The notes: generated by a model not told the origin, from the sequence alone. A DNA stretch of 64,000 nt from Paenacidovorax monticola (GCF_014489595.1 NZ_CP060790.1:558001-622000); one strand, 5' to 3'; positions 32,836-43,045 are shown, counted from the stretch's first letter. A program made the numbers and translations.

Positions 32836-34356
32836 TTACTCTTCTTCGTGGGTCAGGCTCAGGCCGATGGCGCCGCGGCGGCGCAGCCAGGGGCTGGGGC
32901 GGTAGCGCGGGTCGCCATAGACGGTCTGCATGTTGAACAGCACTTCGAGGATGTTGGTGGGCCCCCAGCGGTCGCCCATGGCCAGCGGCCCCAGCGGGTA
33001 GCCCAGGCCGAGCGTGACGGCGGTTTCCAGGTCCTTGGGGCTGCAGATGCGCTGCTGGCAGATGTCGCTGGCGATGTTCACGATGGTGGCCACCACGCGC
33101 TGCGTGACGAAGCCGCCGCTATCGCGCACCACGCTCACGGCCTTGCCGTCGCGCGCGAACAGGGCGTGCGCGGCGTTGCGGATGTCCACCCGCGTGGCCG
33201 GGTTGGTGGCGAGCACGCGGCGCCGGGTGGCGGCGTCGTCGATGAGCATGTCGATGCCGATGGTGCGCGCCGGGTCCAGGCGCTCCACCACGGCCACGGT
33301 GGTGATGTCGAAGCCCAGCGGCGCCACGAGCGTGATGGCCTGGGGTGAGGGCGAGGTGCCGGTCTCGATGCTGGCGCCCAGGTTCTTCAGCAACTGGTAC
33401 AACTCGGCGCGGCGCGCGGCGCGCGGCGACACCCAGACCGGTGGCATCTCGGTGACCACGGGCACGGCGGGCTCGGGCGGAAGCTGGGCCACGCCGCCCT
33501 CGTAGCGGTAGAAGCCTTCGCCCGCCTTGCGGCCCACCAGGCCGCCGGCCAGGCGCTGGGCCGTGATGACGCTGGGGCGAAAGCGCGGCTCCTCGTAGTA
33601 CTGGTGGTAGATGGACTCCATCACCGGGTGGGACACATCCAGCGCCGTGAGGTCCATGAGCTCGAACGGCCCCAGCTTGAAGCCGGCCTGCTCGCGCAGG
33701 ATGCGGTCCACCGTGGCGAAGTCGGCCACGCCCTCGCTCACGATGCGCAGGGCCTCGGTGCCGAAGCCCCGGCCCGCGTGGTTCACGATGAAGCCCGGCG
33801 TGTCCTGCGCCTGCACGGGCTCGTGGCCCATCTGGCGGGCGTAGGCGGCCAGTGCCTCGCACACGGCCGGGGCGGTCTTCAGGCCCGCCACGACCTCCAC
33901 CACCTTCATGAGGGGCACGGGGTTGAAGAAGTGAAAGCCCGCGCAGCGCCCGGGGTGCTGCAGGCCCGAGGCGATGGCCGTGACCGACAGCGAAGAGGTA
34001 TTGGTGGCCAGCACGGCATCGGCCGCGACGGCGGATTCGAGCTGCGCGAACAGCGCCTGCTTGGCGTCGAGGCGCTCCACGATGGCCTCGACCACGAGCT
34101 GGCAGGCCGCCAGATCCGCCACGCTCGTGGCCACCGCAAGCTGGCTGCTCCACTTTTGTACTTGCTCGGCGCTGGCCCGGCCTTTATCTTGCAGGCGTTG
34201 CCATTGGGCCAGGATGGCGGAACGCGCGGCCTCGGCCGCACCGGGCTGGTTGTCGAGCAGCAGCACACGGCTGCCCGCCTGCGCGGCGATCTGCGCGATG
34301 CCCCGGCCCATGGCGCCCGCGCCCACGATGCCGACGGTTGAAAAGGAGGTAGTCAT
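32836..34356 (-). CDS. paaH: 3-hydroxyacyl-CoA dehydrogenase (PaaH-type)
   Basis: NAD-dependent oxidation of 3-hydroxyacyl-CoAs, 506 residues from the ATG at 34354-34356 (MTTSFSTVGIVGAGAMGRGI), next to an AGGAGGT-like stretch on the opposite strand. It contains the Rossmann motif GAGAMGRGIAQ, the signature AGFHFFNPVPLMKVVEVV with the catalytic His, DTPGFIVNHAGRGFG, and two C-terminal dehydrogenase domains (residues about 185-285 and 400-500), as in PaaH. Length agrees with PaaH (about 475-510). The symbol rests on architecture; the phenylacetate pathway itself is not in the window. It is divergent from the FimV-like gene. Confidence 0.85.
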   Translation of the reverse strand: MTTSFSTVGIVGAGAMGRGIAQIAAQAGSRVLLLDNQPGAAEAARSAILAQWQRLQDKGRASAEQVQKWSSQLAVATSVADLAACQLVVEAIVERLDAKQALFAQLESAVAADAVLATNTSSLSVTAIASGLQHPGRCAGFHFFNPVPLMKVVEVVAGLKTAPAVCEALAAYARQMGHEPVQAQDTPGFIVNHAGRGFGTEALRIVSEGVADFATVDRILREQAGFKLGPFELMDLTALDVSHPVMESIYHQYYEEPRFRPSVITAQRLAGGLVGRKAGEGFYRYEGGVAQLPPEPAVPVVTEMPPVWVSPRAARRAELYQLLKNLGASIETGTSPSPQAITLVAPLGFDITTVAVVERLDPARTIGIDMLIDDAATRRRVLATNPATRVDIRNAAHALFARDGKAVSVVRDSGGFVTQRVVATIVNIASDICQQRICSPKDLETAVTLGLGYPLGPLAMGDRWGPTNILEVLFNMQTVYGDPRYRPSPWLRRRGAIGLSLTHEEE

Positions 34357-34426
34357 GCGTCCATTATCACGGTGGCTTTTCGCGACACTTCTGTGCCAGA
34401 ATGAGTCGCGTAGAAAAGAAACTATT

Positions 34427-36629
34427 GTGAAAAAATGTGACGCGATCATCGGGGCCGGTCTGTATGCGGTTGCTCTGAGCGCCGCGGCCCTCTCGCTCGG
34501 CGGCAGCCGGGGCACGGTCGTCCTCGGCTCCCCCATCGATCTGGCGTTCGATATCCAGCCCGATCCCGGCTCGGACCTGGCCTCCTCCTGCGTGACCGCC
34601 GAGCTGGTGTCGGGCGACGTGCCCATCAGCAGCGCCAAGGTGCGCGTCGTTCCCCTGCCAGAGATTCCCGGGCGCACGCCCACGGTGCGCGTGCAGGCCT
34701 TCGTGGCCGCCGACGAGCCCGTGCTGACCGCCACCGTGACGGCGGGGTGCGCGGGCCGTGTCTCGCGCACCTACACCTTCCTGGCGCAACTGCCTGAGAA
34801 CATCGCCGGCACCGCCGCGCCCGTGGACCTGGCCCGCCTGCCCACCGTGCGCCTGGCCGATGGCGCCGCGCCCGGCATGGCGTCGGCTTCGCCCGGTACC
34901 CGGCCGGCACCTGCCGTGCCGCGCGCGCCGGCGGCGGCCCCCGCCACGGGCGTGCTGCAGCCCCCCGCGCGCCCGCACCGCCACCCGCGCCGCGCAAGGC
35001 GCCGCCGCGCGCGGCCCCCGCGCCGGCCGCCGCCGCGGCCCGCGCCGCACCAAACCCGGGCAAGGCGGCCGAGGCGCGCGCACCGGCCGTCGCCGCATCG
35101 CAGCCCGCACCGCGTCCGCGCCTCGTGATGGAGCCGATCGAGACCGCCGCGCAGTCGCCCACGGCCCTGCGTTCCGCGAACGAGCTGGCGGCGCTGCCCG
35201 CGCAGACGCCCGCCTCCGACCGGGCCCAGGCCGCAGCGGCATGGAAGGCGCTCAACCCCGATGCCAAGGAGGGCGCGCAGGACCAGGAGCGCGTGCGCGA
35301 ACTCGAAGCCCAGGTGACCGCCATGAAGGCCCAGGTGACCAAGGAGCGCGCGGGCGTGACCGACCTGCGCCAGCGCCTGGAGAGCATCGAGGCCGACCGT
35401 TACCCGTCCACCGTGGTGTACGTGCTGGCCCTGGCGCTGGCGCTGGCCGCCGGCGTGCTGGCCTGGATGTGGAGCCGCATGCAGCGCGACCACGCCAAGG
35501 CCGAGCAGGCCTGGCGCGACTCGGTGGCCCTGACCTCGGCCCTCGACAAGGAGGCCCACGAACACGCCCTGGTGCCGCACCCGCTCGACAGCTGGGCCGA
35601 CGAGGACTCGACCCTGCCGCCCGACGAGCCCCTGCCGCCCGCGCCGGTGTCCGCACCCGTCCCCAAGCCCGCGCCGCGGGCCGTGCTGGCCGACGTGGCG
35701 CCCGGCGCCGAGCGCCGGGGCCCCGCCACGGTGCCGGCTCCCGCGCCGCTACCCCCGCAGCCCGCCACCCAGGCGACCCCGGTCCGCTCGGTGCACATCG
35801 TCAACCCCGAGGAGCTGTTCGACATCCTGCAGCAGGCGGAATTCTTCATCTCGGTCGGCGAGCACGACCAAGCTATCGGCGTGCTGCGCAAGCACATCGC
35901 CGACCGGGGTGAGACCTCCCCTTCGCCTACCTGGAACTGCTGCGCCTGTACCACCAGCTCGGCCGCGCCGACGACTACGAGCAACTGCGCACGCAGTTCC
36001 TGCGCCATTTCAACGCCGACCTGCCCGCGTTTTCGCGCTTTCGCCAGCAGGGCCAGGGGCTGGACCACTACACCGATGCGCTCGCCGAGATCGAGGCGCA
36101 ATGGACTTCCCCTTCCATCCTGGCGCTGCTGGAGGGCTACCTGTTCCACATGCCTGGGCAGGCGGCCAGCGTGCCCGCCTTCGACCTGGCCGCATACGAC
36201 GACCTGCTGCTGCTGCTGGCCATCGCGCAGACCACGCCGGCCAGCGCCCGCGGCGCTCCGCCGCCGCGCAAGCGCACCACGCCGCTGGGCCTGCCCGCAG
36301 CACCCGTGCTGCCGTCCGTGGAGCCCGTGGCGGACTGGGGCGAGGTGTCGAGCGAGCGCCCCCAGACACTGACGGACATGTCGCTGGATTCGCTCATCGG
36401 CGGCCTGTCGCTGGTGCCCGAGGCGCCGGCGCTGGCCCAGAAGTCGATCTCCGAGGCCCTGCTCGACATCGACCTCACCGAGCCGCCACCCATCACGATC
36501 AGCGACCTGCCCGCCGTGCCCGTGACGGCGCCGCCCGCGCCCGGCCAGCCCGTGGGCTTCGGGCTGAGCGACGACAAGAGGGAAGTGCGGCTCGAACTGG
36601 AGCCGCGCCCGCCGCGCCCGGAGGGCTGA
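34427..36629 (+). CDS. FimV-like type IV pilus/polar assembly protein (two frameshifts)
   Basis: About 734 residues after repair, probably from the GTG at 34427 (VKKCDAIIGAGLYAVALSAA). The N-terminal periplasmic part shows the FimV pattern TVVLGSPIDLAFDIQ and TAELVSGDVPIS. A long Pro/Ala linker, a coiled coil (ERVRELEAQVTAMKAQ), one membrane helix (YPSTVVYVLALALALAAGVL) and a cytoplasmic TPR-like region (NPEELFDILQQAEFFISVG, HDQAIGVLRKHI) follow. The frame breaks at 34961-34966 (six C, expected seven) and 35918-35921 (four C, expected five); each repair restores sensible protein. It converges on thiE with a four-base gap. FimV identity is likely but the family is loosely conserved. Confidence 0.7.
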
Positions 36630-36633
36630 CGGC

Positions 36634-37536
36634 CTACGCCATGCGCCGCATCAGGTCGGCGGCCGCCTGCTCGGGGTCCGGGGCCTGCACCAGGGCCCGC
36701 ACCACGGCGATCGAGCCCACGCCGGTGCGCCGGATTTCCGCGAACTGCTCGGCCCCGATGCCGCCGATGGCCACCAGCGGGTAGCTGCGCATGAGGCGCG
36801 CGTAGGCGGCGAGCCGCGCCACGCCCTGGGGGGCGGTGGCCATCTGCTTGAGCGTGGTCGGAAAGACCGCGCCCATGGCGATGTAGCTGGGACCCACGGC
36901 GTCGGCCCGCACCATCTCCGCATACCCATGCGTGCTCACGCCCAGGCGCAGGCCGGCGGCGCGGATGGCGGCCAGCTCGTCGGGCTGCAGCGCGTCCAGA
37001 TCCTCCTGGCCCAGGTGCACGCCGTAGGCGCCTGCGGCGATGGCCTCGCGCCAATGGTCGTTGATGAACAGCAGCGCCGGCGTGCCCTGCACGGCCTGCA
37101 CGGCGGCGCGCACCTCGCGCGCGACGGCCCCGGCATCCTGCGACTTGTAGCGCAGTTGCACGGTGGGCACGCCCGCGCGCGCCATGCGGCCCACCCAGGC
37201 GGCGTCGGGCAGCACGGCGTACAGGCCCAGTGCGGCGGGGCAAGGGGCGAAGCCGGGGGGCCCGCCATGCCCGCGCAGGCCGAAGTCGCGCGGGTCGTCG
37301 GGCCACTGGGCGGGGTCGAAGCGGCCGTTGCGGTCGGTCTGGCGCTGCCAGGCCTGGGCCACGCACTCGGCATCGATGGCAATGAAGCCCAGCGCGCTGC
37401 AGGCCTGCAGCGCCGCGCCGTAGGCGGGCCCGTCCTGGCCGGGCGGGGGCACGGGCTGGGCCGTGCAGGGTTCGAACGTGGCCGCGTGGTGCGCAAGAAT
37501 GGCCTGCGCCATGGCCGTGGTGTCCGTCGTCGTCAT
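36634..37536 (-). CDS. thiE: Thiamine-phosphate synthase
   Basis: Joins HMP-PP and the thiazole phosphate to give thiamine monophosphate. 300 residues from the ATG at 37534-37536, overlapping the thiG stop by four bases. ThiE motifs are [53 protein letters not shown] and [10 protein letters not shown]. The first 100 residues are an extension absent from the short E. coli enzyme, with Trp-rich segments ([12 protein letters not shown]), so this is the long Burkholderiales form. The ATGA overlap means it is translated with thiG. Confidence 0.93.
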   Translation of the reverse strand: MTTTDTTAMAQAILAHHAATFEPCTAQPVPPPGQDGPAYGAALQACSALGFIAIDAECVAQAWQRQTDRNGRFDPAQWPDDPRDFGLRGHGGPPGFAPCPAALGLYAVLPDAAWVGRMARAGVPTVQLRYKSQDAGAVAREVRAAVQAVQGTPALLFINDHWREAIAAGAYGVHLGQEDLDALQPDELAAIRAAGLRLGVSTHGYAEMVRADAVGPSYIAMGAVFPTTLKQMATAPQGVARLAAYARLMRSYPLVAIGGIGAEQFAEIRRTGVGSIAVVRALVQAPDPEQAAADLMRRMA

Positions 37537-38348
37537 GCGGTCTGCTCGTGATGCCAGAACGGGGTGCCCAGCACGGGCGTGCTGGGCTGGGCGGCCTCCT
37601 GGGCGGCCATGGCGCCCGCGTGCCAGGCCGAGCGGCCCGCCTGCACGGCGTCGGCAAAGGCGCCGGCCATGGCCACCGGGTCCTGGGCCAGGGCCACGGC
37701 GGTGTTGAGCAGCACGCCGTCGTAGCCCCACTCCATGACCTGGCAGGCGTGCGAGGGGCGGCCCAGGCCCGCGTCCACGAGCAGCGGCACCTTCAGGCGT
37801 TCGCGCAGCGTCTGCAGCGCATAGGGGTTGACGGGGCCGCGGCCCGTGCCGATGGGCGCGGCCCAGGGCATGACGGCCTGGCAGCCCACGTCCACCAGGC
37901 GCTGGCACAGCACCAGGTCCTCGGTGCAGTAGGGCAGCACCTGGAAGCCGTCCTTGATCAGGATGGATGCGGCCTCGACGAGGTTCAGCGTGTCGGGCTG
38001 CAGCGTGTAGTCGTCGCCGATGAGTTCGAGCTTGATCCAGGGTGTGCCGAAGACCTCGCGCGCCATCTGCGACGTGGTCACGGCCTCCTGCACGCTGTGG
38101 CAGCCGGCCGTGTTGGGCAGCACGGGCACGCCCAGGCGGCGCAGCAGCTCCCAGAAGCTGGCGCCGGTCTCGGCCGCGTTGCTGCCCTGGCGGCGCAGCG
38201 AGGCCGTGACCATGGCCGGCCGCGCGCGCTGCACGGCGGCCTCGAGCACGGCGGGCGAAGGGTAGCGTGCCGTGCCCAGCAGCAGGCGGCTTTCGAAAGT
38301 CTGGCCGTACAGGACCAGTGGATCGTTGGAGGGGGCTTGTGTCGTCAT
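37533..38348 (-). CDS. thiG: Thiazole synthase
   Basis: Forms the thiazole ring of thiamine from DXP, dehydroglycine and ThiS-thiocarboxylate. 271 residues ([20 protein letters not shown]). Characteristic segments are [74 protein letters not shown] and [12 protein letters not shown]. All substrate-loop features of ThiG are present. It lies between thiS (15 bases upstream) and thiE (overlap). Confidence 0.96.
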   Translation of the reverse strand: MTTQAPSNDPLVLYGQTFESRLLLGTARYPSPAVLEAAVQRARPAMVTASLRRQGSNAAETGASFWELLRRLGVPVLPNTAGCHSVQEAVTTSQMAREVFGTPWIKLELIGDDYTLQPDTLNLVEAASILIKDGFQVLPYCTEDLVLCQRLVDVGCQAVMPWAAPIGTGRGPVNPYALQTLRERLKVPLLVDAGLGRPSHACQVMEWGYDGVLLNTAVALAQDPVAMAGAFADAVQAGRSAWHAGAMAAQEAAQPSTPVLGTPFWHHEQTA

Positions 38349-38363
38349 GGTCGATGGAGTCCT

Positions 38364-38561
38364 TCAGCCGCCGGTCACGGGCGAGATCACTTCCAGGCGG
38401 TCGCCGGCCTGCAGTGCGCGCGCGGCGTACTGGGTGTTGGGAACGAATTCGGTGTTCACCGCGACGGCAAAGGGCGGCCGCGCCGCGATGGCGGCCAGCG
38501 CGTCCTGCACGGTGGCATGCTCGGGCAGCTCCGTCGGCTTCTGGTTGATGGTGACATTCAT
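38364..38561 (-). CDS. thiS: ThiS sulfur-carrier protein
   Basis: 65 residues (MNVTINQKPTELPEHATVQ), a ubiquitin-fold carrier that ends in the required Gly-Gly (SPVTGG). That tail becomes a thiocarboxylate and donates sulfur to ThiG. The hydrophobic VAVNTEFVP segment is typical. Its ATG overlaps the thiO stop in an ATGA, showing coupled translation. Confidence 0.95.
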   Translation of the reverse strand: MNVTINQKPTELPEHATVQDALAAIAARPPFAVAVNTEFVPNTQYAARALQAGDRLEVISPVTGG

Positions 38562-39676
38562 GCGGGGCAGGCCTGCGAGGCGTTGGCGTGGTGGATGGCC
38601 AGGTCGAACTGGGGCGCAAGCAGCGATTGTCCCGTGTTCAGCAGCTCCAGTGCCACATCGAGCATGGCGGGAGCGATCATGAAGCCGTGGCGGTACAGGC
38701 CATTGATCTCCATGACGCGGGGCGCCGCAAGGCGGATGGCGGGCAGATTGTCGGGCAGCGTGGGGCGGCATTGCGTCGCGATCTCCACGATGCGCCCCTC
38801 GGCGAAGCCGCTGTGCACGGCGTAGGCGGCGCTGAGCAGCTCCAGCGCCGATCGCACGCTCGCGGGGGAAAGGTCGTCGGACTCGATCTCCGTCGCGCCG
38901 ATCACGAACAGATGGTTCTCCTTGGGCGCGATGTAGATGGGGTAGCGCGGGTGCACCAGGCGCGTGGGGCGCGAGAGCGTCACCTCGGGGGCATGGATGC
39001 GCACCACTTCGCCGCGCACCCCGCGCAGCGCAGGCCACTGGGCGCGCGCGCCCAGGCCCCGGCAGTCGATCACCCAGTCGGGCTGGCCGCTCGCGCCCGG
39101 CGTGAAGTCGCCCGTATCGCGCGCGGTGTGCCAATGCACCTGCACGCCCTCCTGCTGCATGGCCAGCACCAGCGCGGCGAGCAACTGCCGGTTGTCGAGC
39201 TGGCCCTCTCCGGGCAGCAGCAGGCCCTGGCCGAAGCGCTGGGCCAGCGTGGGCTCGGCCTGGGCCAGGCCTGCGGCGTCCAGCGCCTGCAGGTGGGGCA
39301 GGGTGGGCACGACGGCCTGCGTGCGCTCGAGCAGGCCGCGCAGCCGCGCGGCCTCGGGCGCATCCTGGCGGTGCCACACGATCAGCGTGCCCTCCTGCTG
39401 GAAGAACACGGGCGCGGGCAGCCCGGCCAGCAACTGCGGCCAGCGCGCCAATGCATGCTGGCCCATGCGCACCACGCCCGGCTCGGTCACGGCCGACTCG
39501 GCCAGCGGGGCCAGCATGGCGGCGGCCACGCGCGCGGCGGCACCCTCGGCGTCGGGCCCGCCGGCCTCGAACACCTGCACGCGGTGGCCCTGGCGCGCCA
39601 GCGCAACGGCAAGCAGCCGGCCCATGAGGCCCGCGCCCAGAAGGGTGATCGAGGAAGAGGAAGCTAGGGGAAGCAT
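38558..39676 (-). CDS. thiO: Glycine oxidase ThiO
   Basis: FAD enzyme making the iminoglycine used by ThiG. 372 residues from the ATG at 39674-39676 (MLPLASSSSITLLGAGLMGR); a second ATG at 39697 would add seven residues. Dinucleotide-binding motif ITLLGAGLMGRLLAVALA, the DAO-family AAARVAAAMLAP, RGEVVRIHAPEV, YIAPKENHLFVIGATEIE and a C-terminal GLYRHGFMIAPAM are visible. It is the first gene of thiO-thiS-thiG-thiE, which is preceded by the TPP riboswitch. Confidence 0.93.
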   Translation of the reverse strand: MLPLASSSSITLLGAGLMGRLLAVALARQGHRVQVFEAGGPDAEGAAARVAAAMLAPLAESAVTEPGVVRMGQHALARWPQLLAGLPAPVFFQQEGTLIVWHRQDAPEAARLRGLLERTQAVVPTLPHLQALDAAGLAQAEPTLAQRFGQGLLLPGEGQLDNRQLLAALVLAMQQEGVQVHWHTARDTGDFTPGASGQPDWVIDCRGLGARAQWPALRGVRGEVVRIHAPEVTLSRPTRLVHPRYPIYIAPKENHLFVIGATEIESDDLSPASVRSALELLSAAYAVHSGFAEGRIVEIATQCRPTLPDNLPAIRLAAPRVMEINGLYRHGFMIAPAMLDVALELLNTGQSLLAPQFDLAIHHANASQACPA

Positions 39677-39761
39677 GGCGTCGTGTCCGCAGTCCAATCA
39701 GTGCATGGGGGGGACAAAACGCGAGTGCGGCAGCGCCAGCGGCGCCGCGCCGTATTGGTGA

Positions 39762-39846
39762 AAACTCCCCACGCCAGCATGATCTGGATCGGGTGCGAGG
39801 GTCTTTCTCAGCCGCCGACCGCCTCCGGTCGGGACACCCCTGTTTC
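39762..39846 (-). promoter_or_regulatory. TPP riboswitch upstream of thiO
   Basis: Read on the minus strand, the thi-box elements appear in order: GGGGTGTCCC, a variable GC hairpin (GACCGGAGGCGGTC), GGCTGAGAAAGACCC, then ACCCGATCCAGATCATGC and CTGGCGTGGGGA. The conserved CTGAGA and the GATC-ATGCTGGCG block make this a confident thiamine-pyrophosphate aptamer. It lies about 90 bases before the thiO start and should turn the thiOSGE operon off when TPP is plentiful. The Rhs island begins directly upstream of it. Confidence 0.95.
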
Positions 39847-39954
39847 GTCCGTGCTGCGAATTACAGCACAACCCGCAAGACCCTGGGGTTGACCTAGCGC
39901 ATGGCCTGGGGCTGGCAGCGTCTTGCTCCTCCATCCTGCGACCGGACGGGGGGG

Positions 39955-40190
39955 CTGCGCAGGGGGGGCTCGGGTGGTCCGCGTCGATGGCGTACAGCCG
40001 CCCGTTGATCTGCGCGGCCACGGGCAGCGGGCTGCTGGCCGTGGGCAGGTCGATGATTTCCGTGCTGTCCGCTTCGTCGTTTTGCGGTGCCGCGCTGGTG
40101 CTGCTTCTGCGGTTGGCGTACTGGCCCAGCCCTGTGCTGCCAGTTCCGTCGTCCGCGTACTCGGTGTGCTGGGTATATGGCGCCTAGTTT
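39955..40190 (-). pseudogene. Rhs core remnant without a tip (module 11)
   Basis: A fragment of about 75 codons matching the shared Rhs core ([51 protein letters not shown]). It carries an extra codon (QNDEAD instead of QNEAD) and several substitutions, and no tip or immunity gene follows before the TPP riboswitch. It marks the left end of the island. Confidence 0.8.
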
Positions 40191-40218
40191 TTTTGAGGTC
40201 GCGAGAACCCCAGTCTGT

Positions 40219-40569
40219 TCACATGGAGTAAATCTCGACGGGATCATCCCCTCGAAAACCTAAATCAATCAACTCACCAGTTGCTGCATCTGGGCCCCAA
40301 CACGCACCAAAATCTCCGCATTGAATATCGAAAAAAACAGACTGAGGCTCATCTTGCAAAACCAGCAAAACTTGATGAACCCCAGCCTTTTTACCGACAT
40401 GTCGTGCACGTACAGCATCGAGCACTACGTCAATCATTCTAAATGTTGGCAAAATCAAATCTCTAATTTTTGCGGCTTTATTAGGATCATCTTTGGCTAG
40501 TTGATCAATAAAGAAGTTTAGCCTCAATCTGACATTGGCAATCAATGCATCATTCATCATCTCAAGCAC
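40219..40569 (-). CDS. Candidate immunity protein of Rhs module 10
   Basis: 116 residues (MLEMMNDALIANVRLRLNFF), cytoplasmic, with no signal or membrane helix. A helical N-terminal half (FFIDQLAKDDPNKAAKIRDL) leads to a beta-rich, acidic half (PQSVFFDIQCGDFGACWGPD, ELIDLGFRGDDPVEIY). Its start overlaps the end of module 10's Rhs tip by 13 bases, the arrangement seen across the island for tip-immunity pairs. AT content is well above the chromosomal genes. I do not recognise the family. Confidence 0.65.
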   Translation of the reverse strand: MLEMMNDALIANVRLRLNFFIDQLAKDDPNKAAKIRDLILPTFRMIDVVLDAVRARHVGKKAGVHQVLLVLQDEPQSVFFDIQCGDFGACWGPDAATGELIDLGFRGDDPVEIYSM

Positions 40570-41552
40570 ACTCCTCCTGAAGGTGGGTGAATCGTTTCTC
40601 TGCCACCATTCGGTTCATATATGTCGAGGCGCGGCCCCTCTCGTCCTTCTCTATAGACCAGCCTTGTTCCATCGGGTCGAACTGTCTCGAACATAACAAA
40701 TCCTTCCCGGGTTTGACGCATTGTAATGGTTCCGTTTGCGTTCACCGAAAACGTATCCAGTAAATTGGCAGTGCTTTGGCTCAGTCGTCCTCTATTGGTG
40801 CTATTTTGATTAATCTGATACTGAGGTGGTGCTTGACTAGGCCCAATACTAGGCCAGCGAAGATGAGCGCCTGGCCCTCCGGGGGTCACCGGACCCCGAG
40901 ATTGCAGGCCCTCTGGATCATTGAAACTAAGAGGATTGCCTCCCACATACCCAAACCGATTCCACCCTCCTTCGAGCCCAATGGGATCGGCCTGGATGTA
41001 CCGCCCGCTCTGCGCATCGTAGTACCGGTGCAGGTTGTACGCCAGATTCGTCTCCGCATCCCACTGCTGGCCCGGGTAGCGCAGCTCGAACGGCACGGGC
41101 TCGGCGTAGCTCTGCAGCCCTGTGGTGCCGGGCTGGGCGTAGCCTTCCGCCCCCGTGGTCGGGGGCGTTTCTCCAAACCCCGTGATGAGCCATTGCCACG
41201 CCACCTGGCCTTGCAGGTTGGTCAGTCGCCGGGGAGTGTTCAGGTGGTCCGCGTCGATGGCATACAGCCGGCCGTTGATCTGCGCGGCCACGGGCAGCGG
41301 GCCGCTGGCCGTGGGCAGGTAGATGATTTCCGTGCTGTCCGCTTCGTTTTGCGGTGCCGCGCTGGTGCTGCTTCTGCGGTTGGCGTACTGGCCCAGCACG
41401 GTGCTGCCGATGCCGTCGTCCGCGTACACGGTGTGCTGGGTGGCGGGGGTCTGGTTGGCGCCCACGCTGCGCGCGTCGCTCTTGAGCAGGCGCTGGCTCA
41501 GGCTGTCTGTTGTGCCTTGTGGCAAGCACCAGGCACACAACAACCATGCCAT
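40557..41552 (-). CDS. Orphan Rhs core fragment with toxin tip (module 10)
   Basis: 331 residues. It starts with a short hydrophobic leader (MAWLLCAWCLPQG) fused to the Rhs core at [16 protein letters not shown] and continues unbroken through [37 protein letters not shown] and [20 protein letters not shown] to the boundary DPEGLQ. The variable tip of about 110 residues begins SRGPVTPGGPGAHL and ends YEPNGGRETIHPPSGGVCLR; its codon use is AT-richer than the core. No toxin family is recognised. The N-terminal Rhs shell is absent, so by itself it cannot form a full Rhs cage. Confidence 0.78.
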   Translation of the reverse strand: MAWLLCAWCLPQGTTDSLSQRLLKSDARSVGANQTPATQHTVYADDGIGSTVLGQYANRRSSTSAAPQNEADSTEIIYLPTASGPLPVAAQINGRLYAIDADHLNTPRRLTNLQGQVAWQWLITGFGETPPTTGAEGYAQPGTTGLQSYAEPVPFELRYPGQQWDAETNLAYNLHRYYDAQSGRYIQADPIGLEGGWNRFGYVGGNPLSFNDPEGLQSRGPVTPGGPGAHLRWPSIGPSQAPPQYQINQNSTNRGRLSQSTANLLDTFSVNANGTITMRQTREGFVMFETVRPDGTRLVYREGREGPRLDIYEPNGGRETIHPPSGGVCLR

Positions 41553-41665
41553 GCGCGAAATCAGCCTCTAGCTTCCGATTGGTAGGCGCAAGCAGTTATG
41601 AATTTTGCACAGTCAGGCAGCGCCGTCCTTGCGAACTTGGCAGGCACTGCGCTTCAGATTTGAGA

Positions 41666-41971
41666 CTACCTTTTTTTCAAGTAAAAAAGCACTACTTTCG
41701 CAAACACACCCAACCCAAAGCCAATAGAAAACACTATCAAGTCATCCTCAATAAATCCAGAGCTCCAGAACCCCATACTCCACAAACGCTGCTCGGAAAA
41801 AAGAAAATTCAAAACCAACCCAAGGAATACACAAGAAAAACCAAACGACAATAATTTTATCGAACCAATCTGTCTAATTTGAATTTTTCCATAGAAATAC
41901 ATGGATAGCCAAAGAGCAGATAATAAAAACAAGAGCTTTATAAAAGCATTAACAAAAAGCATCATGTTCAT
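41666..41971 (-). CDS. Candidate membrane immunity protein of module 9
   Basis: 101 residues from the ATG at 41969-41971, which overlaps the module 9 stop in an ATGA. Three or four hydrophobic helices span most of the length (MNMMLFVNAFIKLLFLLSAL, SIKLLSFGFSCVFLGLVLNF, LIVFSIGFGLGVFAKVVLFY), ending in KKR. It is strongly AT-rich. A membrane immunity protein fits the adjacent tip, which is itself hydrophobic and might attack membranes. Confidence 0.68.
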   Translation of the reverse strand: MNMMLFVNAFIKLLFLLSALWLSMYFYGKIQIRQIGSIKLLSFGFSCVFLGLVLNFLFSEQRLWSMGFWSSGFIEDDLIVFSIGFGLGVFAKVVLFYLKKR

Positions 41972-42837
41972 TGCTCGCAAATTTCTTGTTTGCACTTTTT
42001 GATGCAATCATTTATGGTATACGCATATTTTATCAGCGTATAGTATGAACCGTATTGTTGATAGACATAAACACCGACAATCACTGCACCAACAGGAACT
42101 AACCCAGCAATCACAGCTGCGTATCCTGCGCCACCAAGCGCACCCGCGACGATAACGCTATTGAATACTTTTTTGACCGTGCATTTAATCACGCATCTAT
42201 CGAGCGGATTGGGCTTAGGCGGCGGAGCATACGGATTCGGCGGAATGAATGGAGAGAATAGATTTTCATTGCTTTGCAATCCCTCTGGATCTACATCACC
42301 CAGCGGATTGCCCTCTACATACCCAAACCGATTCCATCCTCCTTCGAGCCCGATCGGATCGGCCTGCACATACCGCCCCGTCGATGCATCGTAGTACCGG
42401 TGCAGGTTGTACGCCAGGTTCGTCTCCGCATCCCACTGCTGGCCCGGGTAGCGCAGCTCGAACGGCACGGGCTCAGCGTAGCTCTGCATCCCCGTAGCGC
42501 CGGGCTGGGCGTAGCCTTCGGCGCCCGTGGTCGGCGGCGTTTCTCCAAACCCCGTGATGAGCCATTGCCACGCCACCTGGCCTTGCAGGTTGGTCAGGCG
42601 CCGGGGGGTGTTCAGGTGGTCTGCGTCGATGGCGTACAGCCGTCCGTTGATCTGCGCGGCCACGGGCAGCGGGCCGCTGGCCGTGGGCAGGTAGATGATT
42701 TCCGTGCTGTCCGCTTCGTTTTGCGGTGCCGCGCTGGTGCTGCTTCTGCGGTTGGCGTACTGGCCCAGCACGGTGCTGCCGATGCCGTCGTCGGCGTACA
42801 CGGTGTGCTGGGTGGCGGGGGCCTGGTTGGCGCCCAC
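41968..42837 (-). CDS. Orphan Rhs core fragment with hydrophobic toxin tip (module 9)
   Basis: 289 residues as an open frame from a GTG ([19 protein letters not shown]). Core homology extends about 30 bases further, where the Gln codon of QRLLKS has become TAG. The core ends at DPEGLQ. The tip, SNENLFSPFIPPNPYAPPPK onward, contains a long hydrophobic stretch (VIVAGALGGAGYAAVIAGLV plus PVGAVIVGVYVY) and paired Cys at both ends (CVIKC, CIKKCKQEICEQ). A pore-forming or membrane-active tip is possible. Its immunity candidate is a multi-pass membrane protein. Confidence 0.76.
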   Translation of the reverse strand: MGANQAPATQHTVYADDGIGSTVLGQYANRRSSTSAAPQNEADSTEIIYLPTASGPLPVAAQINGRLYAIDADHLNTPRRLTNLQGQVAWQWLITGFGETPPTTGAEGYAQPGATGMQSYAEPVPFELRYPGQQWDAETNLAYNLHRYYDASTGRYVQADPIGLEGGWNRFGYVEGNPLGDVDPEGLQSNENLFSPFIPPNPYAPPPKPNPLDRCVIKCTVKKVFNSVIVAGALGGAGYAAVIAGLVPVGAVIVGVYVYQQYGSYYTLIKYAYTINDCIKKCKQEICEQ

Positions 42838-42956
42838 GCTGCGCGCGTCGCTCTTGAGCAGGCGCTAGCGCAGGCTGTTGGCTGTGCTCTGGGGGAAACA
42901 ACAAGTTGGCGCGAAATCAGCATCTGACGCCTAAATGGCCATGGCTAAAAGAAGAA

Positions 42957-43006
42957 GCCACCTGCAACCCTGCAGCCTCTCAATAGTTGGCGAAGTGGCA
43001 GGTGGC
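42957..43006. terminator. Terminator-like hairpin between Rhs modules 9 and 8
   Basis: GCCACCTGC at 42957 pairs with GCAGGTGGC at 42998, with T-rich sequence on both exits (TTTTTC on plus; TTCTTC on minus). The same AAGAAGCCACCTGCAAC arm recurs at 52771. Confidence 0.6.
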
Positions 43007-43045
43007 TTTTTCAGAAAGTTCTATTTATTCTGCCGCAGCTGAACT

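Noticed and set aside
34141..34200. A repeat-like stretch inside paaH resembling the purL insert
   Set aside because: Compared with E. coli PaaH from memory there is no length change here, and the similarity is weak.
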